From Streptomyces flavofungini (GTDB taxonomy: Bacteria > Actinomycetota > Actinomycetes > Streptomycetales > Streptomycetaceae): a stretch of DNA of 64,000 nt. The position numbers were made by a program, and so were the translations under genes. A model generated the notes under the pieces. That model had not been told where the DNA came from. It saw nothing but the letters and a program-made list of their open reading frames with translations, and made no database searches. Positions within the stretch are counted from its first letter, which is position 1. Every line of letters begins with the position of its first letter. Positions 54,311 to 63,621 of this stretch are shown one piece after another. Where the stretch lies: the NCBI RefSeq assembly GCF_014650815.1, contig NZ_BMVR01000001.1, positions 310,001 to 374,000 on the forward strand. The letters are read 5' to 3'.

Positions 54311-54952
54311 CTAGTCGTCGTCGCCGAGGACCGGCTCGGGCAGCGTGCCCGCGTTGTGCTCGAGCAGGCGCCAGCCGCGCGCGCCCTGGCCGAGGACCGA
54401 CCAGCAGCAGTTGGTGAGCCCGCCCAGGCCCTCCCAGTGGTGCGGCTCCAGGCCGAGGAGGCGGCCGATGGTGGTGCGGATGGTGCCGCCGTGGCTGGCG
54501 ACGACCAGCGTGCCGTTGTCGGGCAGCTTCTCGGCGTGCCGCAGGACGACGGGGGCGGCGCGGTCGGCCACCTCGGTCTCCAGCTCGCCGCCGCCGCGGC
54601 GCACCGGCTCGCCGCGCTTCCACGCGGCGTACTGCTCGCCGTGCCGGGCGATGATCTCGTCGTGGGTCAGGCCCTGCCAGGCCCCGGCGTAGGTCTCGCG
54701 CAGGGACTCGTCGTGGGTGACGTCGAGGCCCGTGACGGCGGCCAGCTCGGCGGCGGTGGCGGCGGCCCGCCTGAGGTCGGACGCGATGATCGCGTCCGGC
54801 TTCAGGGAGGCGAGCAGCCGGGCGGCGCGCCGGGCCTGGGCCAGGCCGACATCGGTCAGCTCGATGTCCGTGGTGCCCTGGAAGCGGCGCTCCAGGTTCC
54901 AGGCGGTCTGGCCGTGCCGCCACAGGATGATCCGGCAGCCGCGGTTGCTCAC
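54311..54952 (-). CDS. Histidine phosphatase (phosphoglycerate mutase-like)
   Basis: 213 residues. IILWRHGQTAWNLERRFQG has the phospho-His RHG motif, with ASDLRRAAATA, ESLRETYAGAWQGL and VVASHGGTIR completing the catalytic pocket. The substrate is uncertain among phosphosugars or others; the branch is not the glycolytic mutase. The GTG overlaps rsfS (GTGA), so the two are translationally coupled. Confidence 0.9.
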   Translation of the reverse strand: MSNRGCRIILWRHGQTAWNLERRFQGTTDIELTDVGLAQARRAARLLASLKPDAIIASDLRRAAATAAELAAVTGLDVTHDESLRETYAGAWQGLTHDEIIARHGEQYAAWKRGEPVRRGGGELETEVADRAAPVVLRHAEKLPDNGTLVVASHGGTIRTTIGRLLGLEPHHWEGLGGLTNCCWSVLGQGARGWRLLEHNAGTLPEPVLGDDD

Positions 54953-55407
54953 CGCAGCTCACCGCCCAGCTCGCGCAGGGCTCCGGCCTCCTCGGCGGCC
55001 TGCTGCCGGTCGGCGTGCTCGGCGGCCTTGCCGCGGGTGGCCTTGGCCTCGGCGGGCAGCTCGATCTCGGGGCAGTCCTTCCACAGGCGCTCGAGGGCGT
55101 AGAAGACACGCTCCTCGCTGTGCTGGACGTGCACCACGATGTCGACGTAGTCGAGGAGGACCCAGCGGGCCTCGCGGTCGCCCTCGCGGCGCACCGGCTT
55201 GGCGCCGAGCTCCTTGTTGAGGCGCTCCTCGATCTCGTCGACGATCGACTTGACCTGGCGGTCGTTGGGCGCGGAGGCGAGCAGGAAGGCGTCCGTGATC
55301 GACAGCACGTCGCTGACGTCGTACGCGATGATGTCGTGCGCGAGCTTGTCGGCGGCCGCCTGGGCGGCGACGGTGATGAGCTCGGTGGAGCGGTCCGTGG
55401 CGGTCAC
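54949..55407 (-). CDS. rsfS: Ribosome silencing factor RsfS
   Basis: 152 residues, binds L14 of the large subunit and blocks subunit joining in starved cells. DIIAYDVSDVLSITDAFLLASAPNDRQ and the DREARWVLLDYVDIVVHVQHSEERVFYALERLW core is diagnostic. GTG start at 55407 with AAGGA nine bases upstream. Adjacent nadD-type operon order is widely conserved in bacteria, though here a LytR_C gene intervenes. Confidence 0.94.
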   Translation of the reverse strand: MTATDRSTELITVAAQAAADKLAHDIIAYDVSDVLSITDAFLLASAPNDRQVKSIVDEIEERLNKELGAKPVRREGDREARWVLLDYVDIVVHVQHSEERVFYALERLWKDCPEIELPAEAKATRGKAAEHADRQQAAEEAGALRELGGELR

Positions 55408-55547
55408 TAGAGAGCTTTCCTTGAGATGGGCAATACCCGTCAAGGGTCTCACGGACCGCGCACGGCTCCCCAGAAGATTGTTTCGGCCCCTCCGGGACCA
55501 TGCCCGGACCACGCCGGGACCGCTCCAGGAACACCCCGGGAACACCC

Positions 55548-55586
55548 GAGGGGGCCCTCCCCCACCAACCCGGAAAGGGCCCCCTC
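55548..55586 (-). terminator. Hairpin after LytR_C gene
   Basis: An 11-bp perfect stem GAGGGGGCCCT / AGGGCCCCCTC starts 10 bases past the LytR_C stop, inside the 188-base gap before rsfS. It suggests rsfS has its own promoter within 55408-55547. Confidence 0.75.
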
Positions 55587-55595
55587 CCACCGGGC

Positions 55596-57320
55596 CTAGT
55601 AATCCCCGCCGAGCACCACCGACACGTCCGCGTTCGGTGCCGTCTTGCCCTTGCGGACCGCGCCGACGGGCAGGCCGAGGGTCTTGGCGACCTCCTGCGC
55701 CTCCGCCTTCTTGGCCGCGTCCGCGTACGTGACCTGCGACGACGACGCCGACGAGCCGGAGCCGCCGTCGACGAAGGTGTAGCCGCCGTTGACCAGCGCG
55801 ATGCGGGCCTTCTCCGTGGACTCCTTGGCGCCCGTGGCGTTGCGCACGCCGACCCGGACGGCCGCGCCCTTCTCCGGGCTCTTCACGGCGCCGCCGAGGA
55901 CGTCCTTGACCACGCTGGCGCTGGCCTTCTCGGTCAGCGTCCCGTCTTCCTGGACGGGCAGGAGCGCGGTGGCGTAGTCGCCGCCCTTGGCGTGGTCGGC
56001 GAGCTTCGCGAGGAAGGTGCCGAGGTCCTTCTCCTTCAGCGACGGGTCGAGGATCTGCGCGAGCGACTGCACGGTGACGGTGGCGGCCTGCGGGTCGGAC
56101 GACAGCTTGCGCAGTACGCCCTGCATGACCTGCCCGAACCGGCTGAGCTGCGCGGTCTCGGCCTCGCCGGGGGCGCGGTAGGTGGCGTACGCGACGGCCA
56201 TCGGCCCGCTGAGGGTCTGCTGCTCGCCCTTCTTGACGAGCGGCGCCTCGCCCTTCTTCTTCGACTTCGGGTCGGGGACGTCGGCGTTGGTGTCGATGTC
56301 GATGTTGCCGACGAGTTCGACGAGGTTGTTGAGGTAGGGAGTGTCCAGGCGCCAGGTGCCCTCGACATGCGTGCCGAGGGCCGTGTCGATCTCCTCGCGG
56401 GTACCGGTCGAGCCGTCGTCGTCGACGGACTTGGCGAGCGTCGTCGCACTGCCGTCGTCGCCGGTCAGGGCCAGGGAGTCGGGGAGCAGGACGGTGCTGC
56501 CGCGCTTGGTGGTGGTGTTGTTCACCAGGAGCGCGGTGGAGGTGCCGCCGCCCTTGGTGTTGTGCAGGTGGACGACGATGACGTCGCGCTTCTGGGGTCC
56601 GTCGGCCGCCTGCGCGCCGGACTTCTCCTCCGCGCCGCCGGGCAGCTTGTCCGAGGCCCACAGGTAGCCGACGCCGCCGACGACGGCCAGGACGAGTACG
56701 ACGGCCAGCGCGACCACGCGCGAACGCCCGCGCCGCTTGGCCTCCTCGCGCCGCTCGGTGCGGCTCTCGGTGAACTTCAGCCAGTCGATGACGTCTTCGG
56801 ATTCCTCGTCCGGTTCCTCTATGAACGAGAACTGCTCGGTGCGGTACTCCGGCGCTTCCCCGCCCGCGCCCGGCTGCTCCGGCCCGGCCTCCTGGTCCAA
56901 GGAAGAGTCGGGGTGCCGCTGTTGCTGCTGCGACGGCTGGTGGTGCTGCTGCGCGTGCTGCTCATGCTGGGGCTGCGGTGACTGCTGCGGCTGCCGTGCC
57001 TGGGGGGACTGCTGTGTCTGGGGGGACTGCTGCTGCGGGACCCACCCCGTCTGCTCCTGGGTGCCGTACGCACCCCCACCCTCGTAAGAGGCCCCGGAGT
57101 TGTACGGGTCGTAGCCGTACCCCTGCGGCTGCTGCTGCCCGGCGTACGTGTCGTAGGCGGGCGCCGCCTGCGGGGGCACCTGGGGCTGTTGCACCAGTTG
57201 GTACACCGGCCGCCCGTACTCGTCGTACCCGACGACCTCGTACTGGTCCGCCGCGTCAGCCGCGTACTGACCCGCGTACGGGTCCTGGCCCGCGTACGGG
57301 TCGTACTGTCGGTCGTTCAC
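55596..57320 (-). CDS. LCP/LytR_C family cell-envelope protein with Gln-rich N-terminus
   Basis: 574 residues. Residues 1-165 are Gln/Tyr/Pro-rich and intracellular. A single TM (VVALAVVLVLAVVGGVGYLWA) at about 200 places the rest outside. The outer part has a LytR-CpsA-Psr-like fold (LVELVGNIDID; LSGPMAVAYATYR) and a C-terminal LytR_C domain (VRVGVRNATGAKESTEKARIAL). The LCP-like part lacks the usual R-x-D and SIPRD motifs, so catalysis is doubtful. By position between rsfS and nadD it may correspond to the S. coelicolor LCP protein PdtA; this is recall, not proof. Confidence 0.85.
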   Translation of the reverse strand: MNDRQYDPYAGQDPYAGQYAADAADQYEVVGYDEYGRPVYQLVQQPQVPPQAAPAYDTYAGQQQPQGYGYDPYNSGASYEGGGAYGTQEQTGWVPQQQSPQTQQSPQARQPQQSPQPQHEQHAQQHHQPSQQQQRHPDSSLDQEAGPEQPGAGGEAPEYRTEQFSFIEEPDEESEDVIDWLKFTESRTERREEAKRRGRSRVVALAVVLVLAVVGGVGYLWASDKLPGGAEEKSGAQAADGPQKRDVIVVHLHNTKGGGTSTALLVNNTTTKRGSTVLLPDSLALTGDDGSATTLAKSVDDDGSTGTREEIDTALGTHVEGTWRLDTPYLNNLVELVGNIDIDTNADVPDPKSKKKGEAPLVKKGEQQTLSGPMAVAYATYRAPGEAETAQLSRFGQVMQGVLRKLSSDPQAATVTVQSLAQILDPSLKEKDLGTFLAKLADHAKGGDYATALLPVQEDGTLTEKASASVVKDVLGGAVKSPEKGAAVRVGVRNATGAKESTEKARIALVNGGYTFVDGGSGSSASSSQVTYADAAKKAEAQEVAKTLGLPVGAVRKGKTAPNADVSVVLGGDY

Positions 57321-57336
57321 CGGTGCCCCTCTCGGC

Positions 57337-57972
57337 TCACTCGCCGCGGTACAGCTCGCGCTTGTCGATGTAACGCACCACGCCGTCCGGCACCAAGTAC
57401 CAGACGGGGTCCCCCTTGGCGACTCGCGTACGGCAGTCCGTGGACGAGATCGCCAGGGCCGGTACCTCCACGAAGGAGACGCCGCCCTCGGGCAGGCCGG
57501 GGTCGGCCAGGGTGTGGCCGGGCCGGGTGACGCCGATGAAGTGTGCCAGCGAGAACAGCTCTTCGGTGTCGCGCCAGGTGAGGATCTGGCCGAGCGCGTC
57601 GGCGCCCGTGATGAAGAAGAGGTCGGTCTCGGGGTTGAGGCGGCGCAGATCGCGCAGGGTGTCCGTGGTGTACGTGGCGCCGCCGCGGTCGATGTCGATG
57701 CGGCTGACCGAGAACTGCGGGTTCTCGGCGGTCGCGATGACCGTCATCAGATAGCGGTCCTCGGCCGGCGAGACGTTCTTGTCGCTCTTCTGCCACGGCT
57801 GCCCCGTCGGCACGAACACGACCTCGTCGAGGTGGAACTGGGCGGCGACCTCACTGGCCGCCACCAGGTGTCCGTGGTGGATCGGGTCGAACGTTCCGCC
57901 CATGACGCCGAGGCGGCGCTTGGCGGCGCTCGCCGGGCCGGAGCCGGGGCCGCCCTGCGGGCCGGTAGGCAT
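57337..57972 (-). CDS. nadD: Nicotinate-nucleotide adenylyltransferase
   Basis: 211 residues, NAD synthesis from NaMN and [25 protein letters not shown] has the T/H-x-G-H motif, [10 protein letters not shown] the substrate loop, [12 protein letters not shown] the core and [10 protein letters not shown] the ISSTxxR motif. The ATG at 57972 has GGGAG eight bases before. The in-frame ATG at 57987 has no ribosome site. It lies 17 bases upstream of the LytR_C gene. Confidence 0.94.
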   Translation of the reverse strand: MPTGPQGGPGSGPASAAKRRLGVMGGTFDPIHHGHLVAASEVAAQFHLDEVVFVPTGQPWQKSDKNVSPAEDRYLMTVIATAENPQFSVSRIDIDRGGATYTTDTLRDLRRLNPETDLFFITGADALGQILTWRDTEELFSLAHFIGVTRPGHTLADPGLPEGGVSFVEVPALAISSTDCRTRVAKGDPVWYLVPDGVVRYIDKRELYRGE

Positions 57973-58054
57973 GTCCTGCTCTCCCATGCGTGCAGACACT
58001 ACCGGCCCCGTCGCGGGGCTCAGTTCCAAGGCGCCTCGGCGGGCGGCCCGGGGC

Positions 58055-58219
58055 TCAGCGGTCGCGGTTGAAGCGGGTGGTGATCCACAGCAGCAGGAGC
58101 AGCACCAGGAGGGCGCCGCCACCGGTGATGTACGGGCTGAGGCTTTCGTGGTTGCCGGCGTGCTCGCCCTCGGAGGCGAGGGAGACCAGCTGGGCGGTGG
58201 CAGTGCTCTGGAGGCTCAT
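58055..58219 (-). CDS. Small single-TM protein
   Basis: 54 residues: an N-terminal soluble part ([22 protein letters not shown]), then a strong hydrophobic helix at about 32-47 ([18 protein letters not shown]) and the end RFNRDR. It sits between nadD and the 117-residue gene on the same strand. No homologue recognised. Ribosome site is weak. Confidence 0.62.
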   Translation of the reverse strand: MSLQSTATAQLVSLASEGEHAGNHESLSPYITGGGALLVLLLLLWITTRFNRDR

Positions 58220-58328
58220 CGTCAGCAGGACCTATCCGGGCTGTGGGATCGGGACAAAGACTCGGGGCCCATCGTATGCGGGCACCCGACCGCCGATCAC
58301 GCCGACTCCGCCGTTCCGGTACGTGGCG

Positions 58329-58682
58329 TCAGGCGTCGCGGCCATCGGCGGCGGCGCCCTGGCGCTCCTCGCCGCCCCGGGAACCGTCCTCACCGTCTCG
58401 GGAACCGGCCTCGGCGTTCCCGGAACCGACCGCACCGTCCCCGGCGTTCCCGGAACCGACCGCACCGTCCCCGGCGTTCCCGGAACCGCCCCCAGCATCA
58501 CGGGAACCATCCCCGGGCTCCTGTGCGTTCCCTTGTCGGTAGCCCCTCAGCAGTAGCCACGCCACCAGGACACAACCCACCACCATCACGATCAGCACGA
58601 CGCGGAGCAGGTTGCCCGCGCCCTGCTTCTCGGCCGCGTGGGCGGCCACGGTGAGGGCTTCGGCTGCGGAGATGTGCTCCAT
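58329..58682 (-). CDS. Small single-TM protein with 10-residue repeats
   Basis: 117 residues. An N-terminal helix (MEHISAAEALTVAAHAAEKQGAG) is followed by a TM at about 27-45 (LRVVLIVMVVGCVLVAWLLL) and a disordered Gly/Asp/Asn/Ser tail with two copies of GNAGDGAVGS encoded by a 30-bp tandem repeat (about 58421-58480). Unknown function. Starts beside the M48 gene on the opposite strand (102 bases apart). Confidence 0.62.
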   Translation of the reverse strand: MEHISAAEALTVAAHAAEKQGAGNLLRVVLIVMVVGCVLVAWLLLRGYRQGNAQEPGDGSRDAGGGSGNAGDGAVGSGNAGDGAVGSGNAEAGSRDGEDGSRGGEERQGAAADGRDA

Positions 58683-58783
58683 GGCGGATGACTCCTTCTG
58701 TGTGCTGCCCTGTCACGGTATCTCCGCCTAGGCTGGGCCCCACCTCGGGGGCAGGAATGAGGACAAGACATGGGGGATGCGGC

Positions 58784-59920
58784 ATGACCGACGGCAACGA
58801 CAACGGCGCTGGGGACGGGCAGGAGAACGTGCCGAGCCGACAGCGCAGGCGCTTCCCCGGCATCTCCTCGCGGGCGTACGAGCACCCGGCGGACCGCTCG
58901 GCCCTGGTGGCCCTGCGCAAGCTCAGCGGCTTCGACACGGTCTTCAAGGCCCTCAGCGGACTGCTGCCGGAGCGCAGCCTGCGGCTGCTGTTCCTCTCGG
59001 ACTCGGTGCGGGTCTCCGACGCCCAGTTCACGCACCTGCACACGATGCTGCGGGACGCCTGTTACATCCTGGACCTGGAGAAGGTCCCGGCGATGTACGT
59101 CCAGCAGGACCCGAAGCCGAACGCCATGTGCATCGGCCTGGACGAGCCGATCATCGTCGTGACGACCGGCCTGGTCGAGCTGCTCGACGAGGAGGAGATG
59201 CGCGCGGTGGTGGGCCACGAGGTGGGCCACGCCCTCTCCGGCCACTCCGTGTACCGCACGATCCTGCTGTTCCTCACGAACCTCGCCCTGAAGGTCGCGT
59301 GGATCCCGCTGGGCAATGTCGCGATCATGGCGATCGTGACCGCGCTGCGCGAGTGGTTCCGCAAGTCCGAGCTGTCCGCGGACCGCGCGGGTCTGCTGGT
59401 CGGCCAGGACCTGCAGGCGTCCATGCGCGGCCTGATGAAGATCGCGGGTGGCAACCACCTGCACGAGATGAACGTGGACGCGTTCCTGGAGCAGGCCGAG
59501 GAGTACGAGGCGGGCGGCGACCTGCGCGACTCCGTCCTGAAGATCCTGAACGTGCTGCCGCGTTCACACCCCTTCACCACCGTGCGCGCGGCCGAGCTGA
59601 AGAAGTGGGCGGCGACCCGCGACTACCAGCGGATCATGGACGGTCACTACCCGCGCCGCGAGGAGGACAAGGACACGTCGGTCAGCGACTCCTTCCGCCA
59701 GTCCGCGTCGTCGTACGCGGAGAACGTGCGCACCAGCAAGGACCCGCTGATGAAGCTGGTCAACGACATCGCGGGCGGCGCGGGCGACCTGGGCGGCAAG
59801 CTGCGCGGGAAGTTCACCGGGCAGGGCGGCCAGAGCGACCAGGGCTCGCAGGGCGGCCAGGGCAACGGCGACGGCGGCTCCGCGTCCAACGGCTCGGCGG
59901 ACCGCCCGTCCGACAACTAG
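58784..59920 (+). CDS. M48 family metallopeptidase
   Basis: 378 residues, cytosolic or membrane-associated Zn protease. HEVGHALSGHS holds HExxH at residues 145-149, and ELSADRAGLL supplies the third ligand Glu in the next helix. Two hydrophobic segments follow HExxH (TILLFLTNLALKVAWIPLG; NVAIMAIVTAL). The Gln/Gly/Asp-rich tail is disordered. Resembles HtpX-like proteases, which act on membrane proteins; substrates unknown. ATG with GGGGGA upstream. Confidence 0.88.
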   Translation: MTDGNDNGAGDGQENVPSRQRRRFPGISSRAYEHPADRSALVALRKLSGFDTVFKALSGLLPERSLRLLFLSDSVRVSDAQFTHLHTMLRDACYILDLEKVPAMYVQQDPKPNAMCIGLDEPIIVVTTGLVELLDEEEMRAVVGHEVGHALSGHSVYRTILLFLTNLALKVAWIPLGNVAIMAIVTALREWFRKSELSADRAGLLVGQDLQASMRGLMKIAGGNHLHEMNVDAFLEQAEEYEAGGDLRDSVLKILNVLPRSHPFTTVRAAELKKWAATRDYQRIMDGHYPRREEDKDTSVSDSFRQSASSYAENVRTSKDPLMKLVNDIAGGAGDLGGKLRGKFTGQGGQSDQGSQGGQGNGDGGSASNGSADRPSDN

Positions 59921-59996
59921 CAGCGCCCACCGGGCAGCGGCGCCCCCACCGGGCGCGCGCTCACAGCTAAGGCCGGGCTCACAGCGAAGGCCGCGC

Positions 59997-61061
59997 TCAC
60001 AGCGAAGGCTGGGCGGCCCCCGCCAGCGTCCCGCACAGCGCCGTGGCGTCCCCCGTCGCGTAGGGGTCGGTGCCCGCGGGGCCGCCCGCCGTCGCCTTCT
60101 CGCCCGCGAGCAGCGGCCGCAGTTGCCGGGTGGTGTCGGCGGCGCAGGTGAGCGGCCCGGCCTGGACGTAGGAGGCGAGCAGTTCGGCCTGGTGCATGCG
60201 CAGGTCGTCGCGGTCGAAGCGGAAGTGCAGCTCGCGCCGGACGGTGAACAGGGAGGCGGGTGCGCCGGCGCCGGTGCGGGCCGCACGCAGCGCGTAGACG
60301 AAGGTGTGGTCCGAGGCGACCTCGAGGGTGTTCTTGTCGGTCTCGGAGGCGCGCAGGCTGCCCTGGACGCGCACGCCGGGGTCGGCGAGCGCCGTCCGCC
60401 CCGCGTCGAACCGCACCAGCCAGCCGGTCGGCGCGTGCCTGCCGTCGGCTGCGGGGTGCGCGAAGCTGCGGTCGAACTGGTCGAGCTGGCCGGGGTCGAG
60501 CAGGACGCGGGCCGGGCGGACGGCGCGGCCCAGAAGCACCTCGGGGTCGAGGGAGGACTGCACGAGGTAGTCCTTGGCGGTGGCGAGCGCGGAGACGACC
60601 TGGCCCTCGGAGAAGTGGGCGGTGCGGCGGGCCGCGGGCAGGTTGATGCCGCCCGCGCCGATGCGGAACTGCGCGGCGGGGCTCTTGGCGAACAGGTCGG
60701 CGACCTTCGCGGAGCCGGGCACGCGGCCCTGCGGGGCGAGCGGTATGACGGTCATCCGCAGCGGGTCGGGGCGTTTGGCGGCCGGGCTGCCGTACGGGTG
60801 TCGTACGCCCATGTAGATCGCGGTGCCGAAGGCGACAGCGATGAGGACGACGAGGACGACGACCTGCCGGGAGAGGCGGCGGTGGGCGTTGGGCCTGCGG
60901 CGCACGGCGCGCGCGTGATCGCCCATCCGTTCCCGCGCGGAGAACTCCTGCAGCCGCGCAGCACGCACGAACGACTCGTCGAAGACGACGGATCGGTACT
61001 CGTCCTCACCACCGGGAGCGCCCTCGGGTGTCCCCGCAGGTGGTTCTCCTGGCCCGCCCAT
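59997..61061 (-). CDS. Single-TM envelope protein with SVVFDExFVRAA motif
   Basis: 354 residues. A short cytosolic N-terminus carries SVVFDESFVRAARLQEF (residues 24-40), followed by a TM at about 66-86 (QVVVLVVLIAVAFGTAIYMGV) and a 270-residue extracytoplasmic domain with FSEGQVVSALATAKDYLVQSSL and LHFRFDRDDLRMHQAELLASY. It ends in paired Cys (LTCAADTT / TALCGTL). Family not recognised. Shares its N-terminal motif with the next gene. Confidence 0.75.
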   Translation of the reverse strand: MGGPGEPPAGTPEGAPGGEDEYRSVVFDESFVRAARLQEFSARERMGDHARAVRRRPNAHRRLSRQVVVLVVLIAVAFGTAIYMGVRHPYGSPAAKRPDPLRMTVIPLAPQGRVPGSAKVADLFAKSPAAQFRIGAGGINLPAARRTAHFSEGQVVSALATAKDYLVQSSLDPEVLLGRAVRPARVLLDPGQLDQFDRSFAHPAADGRHAPTGWLVRFDAGRTALADPGVRVQGSLRASETDKNTLEVASDHTFVYALRAARTGAGAPASLFTVRRELHFRFDRDDLRMHQAELLASYVQAGPLTCAADTTRQLRPLLAGEKATAGGPAGTDPYATGDATALCGTLAGAAQPSL

Positions 61062-61207
61062 ACCTTCAGGGTAGGTCTCCGGGCCGTCAGGTAAACGCCC
61101 TGGTACACGACAAGTTCTGACAACTCCTCACGCACACGGCCCAGTTGGACACACCGGCGCACGCGGGCGGTCGTGGCGGGGCTGGCCTGGGCGGATGCGC
61201 CCGGCGG

Positions 61208-61846
61208 TCAGGGGGTGCGGGGTTCGGCGGGGACCGGGGACTGGCCGAACTCCGCCGACGCGGACGGCCCGCCGGAGTCGCTGGGGCCCGCGTTCTGCTC
61301 GATCTCGGTGGTGGCGGGCGGGGGTATCCGGTCCTGGCGGCCGGACGACGCCCCCCGGTAGACCGCGGCGAAGGCGAAGGCGACCATGCCTATGCCGAGC
61401 AGGAGGGCGAGCATCCAGGCCACCGGGCGGTGCCAGCGGACCTTGGCGCCGCGGCGGCCGTAGCGCCCTCGGCGGTCCTCCAGGAACTCCTGGTCACCCA
61501 GGTCATCGTAGTCGTCGAGGTCGCCGTCGCGGCCGAACTCGCCGCTGCCGTAGCCCTCGTAGAGGTAGTCGTCGTAGTCGTCGTCCGGGCCGTCCGGGCT
61601 GCCGGGGCCATGGGGGCCGCGGCGGCGGGAGCGGCTCCTGCGGGCCTCGGCCTCGGATGCCTCGGCGCGTGCCTGGGCGGCGGCGAGCAGCCGCTCCACC
61701 GCGGTGGGTTCATGGATCTCGGCGGCCCGCACGAAATCCTCGTCGAAGACCACGGAGGCGAACTCTTCGTCCGCACCCCCGTGGTCGCGGTCGTCGTCGG
61801 GCTCCCAGCCGTCGGGAAACGGCGAACCCCCCACGTCCTCCGGCAC
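61208..61846 (-). CDS. Single-TM protein sharing the SVVFDExFVRAA motif
   Basis: 212 residues from a GTG. Motif at residues 31-42 (SVVFDEDFVRAA), then VERLLAAAQARAEASEAEARR helix, an Asp/Tyr/Gly-rich acidic stretch (DDDYDDYLYEGYGSG) and a TM at about 140-162 (PVAWMLALLLGIGMVAFAFAAVY) with a short outer tail. The motif and topology mirror the neighbouring 354-residue protein, so the two are paralogues in their cytosolic part. Function unknown. Confidence 0.75.
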   Translation of the reverse strand: MPEDVGGSPFPDGWEPDDDRDHGGADEEFASVVFDEDFVRAAEIHEPTAVERLLAAAQARAEASEAEARRSRSRRRGPHGPGSPDGPDDDYDDYLYEGYGSGEFGRDGDLDDYDDLGDQEFLEDRRGRYGRRGAKVRWHRPVAWMLALLLGIGMVAFAFAAVYRGASSGRQDRIPPPATTEIEQNAGPSDSGGPSASAEFGQSPVPAEPRTP

Positions 61847-62010
61847 CCGTCCAGGGTAGACCTGGGAGGGGCAATTTGGGCAGACGCAAAGGCAATTCGA
61901 CGGTTGTGACCCTCAACGCCCACTACCCCACAGGGGTCACGCGACGTGCCGCGCGCCGCGCACGACCGTCACGCGGCGCCGCGTCCGTGCCCGGGCACGC
62001 GGCACGACCG

Positions 62011-63294
62011 TCACCGCACGTGGCCGTCGCCCGTCACGATGTACTTCGTCGACGTGAGTTCCGGCAGTCCCATCGGGCCACGGGCGTGCAGCTTCTGTGT
62101 GGAGATGCCGATCTCGGCGCCGAAGCCGAACTGGCTGCCGTCGGTGAACCGGGTGGAGGCGTTCACGGCGACCGTCGTGGAGTCCACGAGCTGGGTGAAC
62201 CGGCGGGCGGCCTGCTGCGAGGTGGTGACGATGGCCTCGGTGTGCCCGGAGGTCCACAGCCGGATGTGTTCGACGGCCTGTTCCAGGTCGTCGACGACGG
62301 CGGCGGCGATGTCGTACGAGAGGTACTCGGTCTCCCAGTCCTCGGTGGTCGCCGGTACGACGGTGGCCTTGGAGCCGGGGGCGTATGCCTGGACGCGTTC
62401 GTCGGCGTGCACGGTGACGCCGGCGTCGGCGAGGGCGTCGAGGGCGCGGGGCAGGAAGGCGTCGGCGATGTCGGCGTGGACGAGCAGGGTCTCGGCGGCG
62501 TTGCAGACGCTGACGCGCTGGGCCTTGGAGTTGATGAGGATGTCGACGGCCATGTCGAGGTCGGCGTGCGCGTCGACGTAGACGTGGCAGTTGCCGGTGC
62601 CGGTCTCGATGACGGGGACCGTGGACTCCTCGACGACGGTCCGGATCAGGGAGGCGCCGCCGCGCGGGATGAGGACGTCGACGAGGCCTCGGGCCCGCAT
62701 GAGTTCGCGTACGGACTCGCGGCTCTCGCCGGGGACGAGCTGGACGGCGTCGGCGGGCAGTCCGGCGCCGTGCACGGCGTCGCGCAGCACGCGGACGAGC
62801 GCGGTGTTGGACTCGTACGCGGAGGACGAACCGCGCAGGAGCACCGCGTTGCCGGACTTCAGGCAGAGGGCGGCGGCGTCGACGGTGACGTTGGGGCGGG
62901 CCTCGTAGATGATGCCGACGACGCCGAGGGGCACGCGGACCTGGCGCAGGTCGATGCCGTTGGGCAGCGTGGAGCCGCGGACGACCTCGCCGACGGGGTC
63001 AGGCAGGGCGACGACGTGGCGCACGTCGGCGGCGATGGCGCGGACGCGTTCGGGGGTGAGGGTGAGGCGGTCGACGATCGCCTCGCTGGTACCGGCCTCG
63101 CGGGCGCGTGCGATGTCCTTGGCGTTGGCCGCCACGATCTCCGCGGTGCGCACTTCGAGGGCGTCGGCGATGGCGAGCAGCGCGTCGTCCTTCTCGGCGC
63201 GCGGCAGCGGCGCGAGGGTGGCCGCGGCGGCGCGGGAGCGGTAGGCGGCCTGGGCGACCGGGGACATGTTGTCGTAGGGCGAGAGCGCGGTCAT
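62011..63294 (-). CDS. proA: Gamma-glutamyl-phosphate reductase (ProA)
   Basis: 427 residues, aldehyde-dehydrogenase-fold enzyme of proline synthesis: gamma-glutamyl phosphate to glutamate semialdehyde with [25 protein letters not shown]-like segment, the [20 protein letters not shown] stretch and catalytic Cys in [15 protein letters not shown] are visible. proB is not in the window. The ATG at 63294 opens [13 protein letters not shown]. Confidence 0.95.
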   Translation of the reverse strand: MTALSPYDNMSPVAQAAYRSRAAAATLAPLPRAEKDDALLAIADALEVRTAEIVAANAKDIARAREAGTSEAIVDRLTLTPERVRAIAADVRHVVALPDPVGEVVRGSTLPNGIDLRQVRVPLGVVGIIYEARPNVTVDAAALCLKSGNAVLLRGSSSAYESNTALVRVLRDAVHGAGLPADAVQLVPGESRESVRELMRARGLVDVLIPRGGASLIRTVVEESTVPVIETGTGNCHVYVDAHADLDMAVDILINSKAQRVSVCNAAETLLVHADIADAFLPRALDALADAGVTVHADERVQAYAPGSKATVVPATTEDWETEYLSYDIAAAVVDDLEQAVEHIRLWTSGHTEAIVTTSQQAARRFTQLVDSTTVAVNASTRFTDGSQFGFGAEIGISTQKLHARGPMGLPELTSTKYIVTGDGHVR

Positions 63295-63621
63295 GAGGGC
63301 AGCGTAACGGCGCGTCGCAGGGCGTCCAGACGCTGTTCCGCAGTACGAGACGTGGGGCGGGACGGCGGGCGGGGCGCCTGGCCTCGGGGGTGGGCCGCCG
63401 TGCGCGACGCCGCGCCATCGGGGACGGGACGCCGGATGGGACCCCTCGCCGGATGGGACCCCTCGCCGTCCGGGGTGCACCGCCGCACGAGGCCCGGCGT
63501 CATGAGACTGGCTGGTATTGACCACCGACCGCGGAACGAGGTGGCTCGCCCGCGCATTCGGGGTAACCCCGCCGGGGTACCCGGATCCGGGGCCCGGAAA
63601 CCGCAGGCCGGACCGGGCGGG
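63295..63621. other. Intergenic stretch upstream of proA
   Basis: 327 bases without a convincing gene. It holds a 17-bp tandem pair (GGATGGGACCCCTCGCC, twice, from 63434 to 63467) and GC-rich inverted segments near 63575-63605. It should contain the proA promoter, but no box stands out. Confidence 0.6.
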
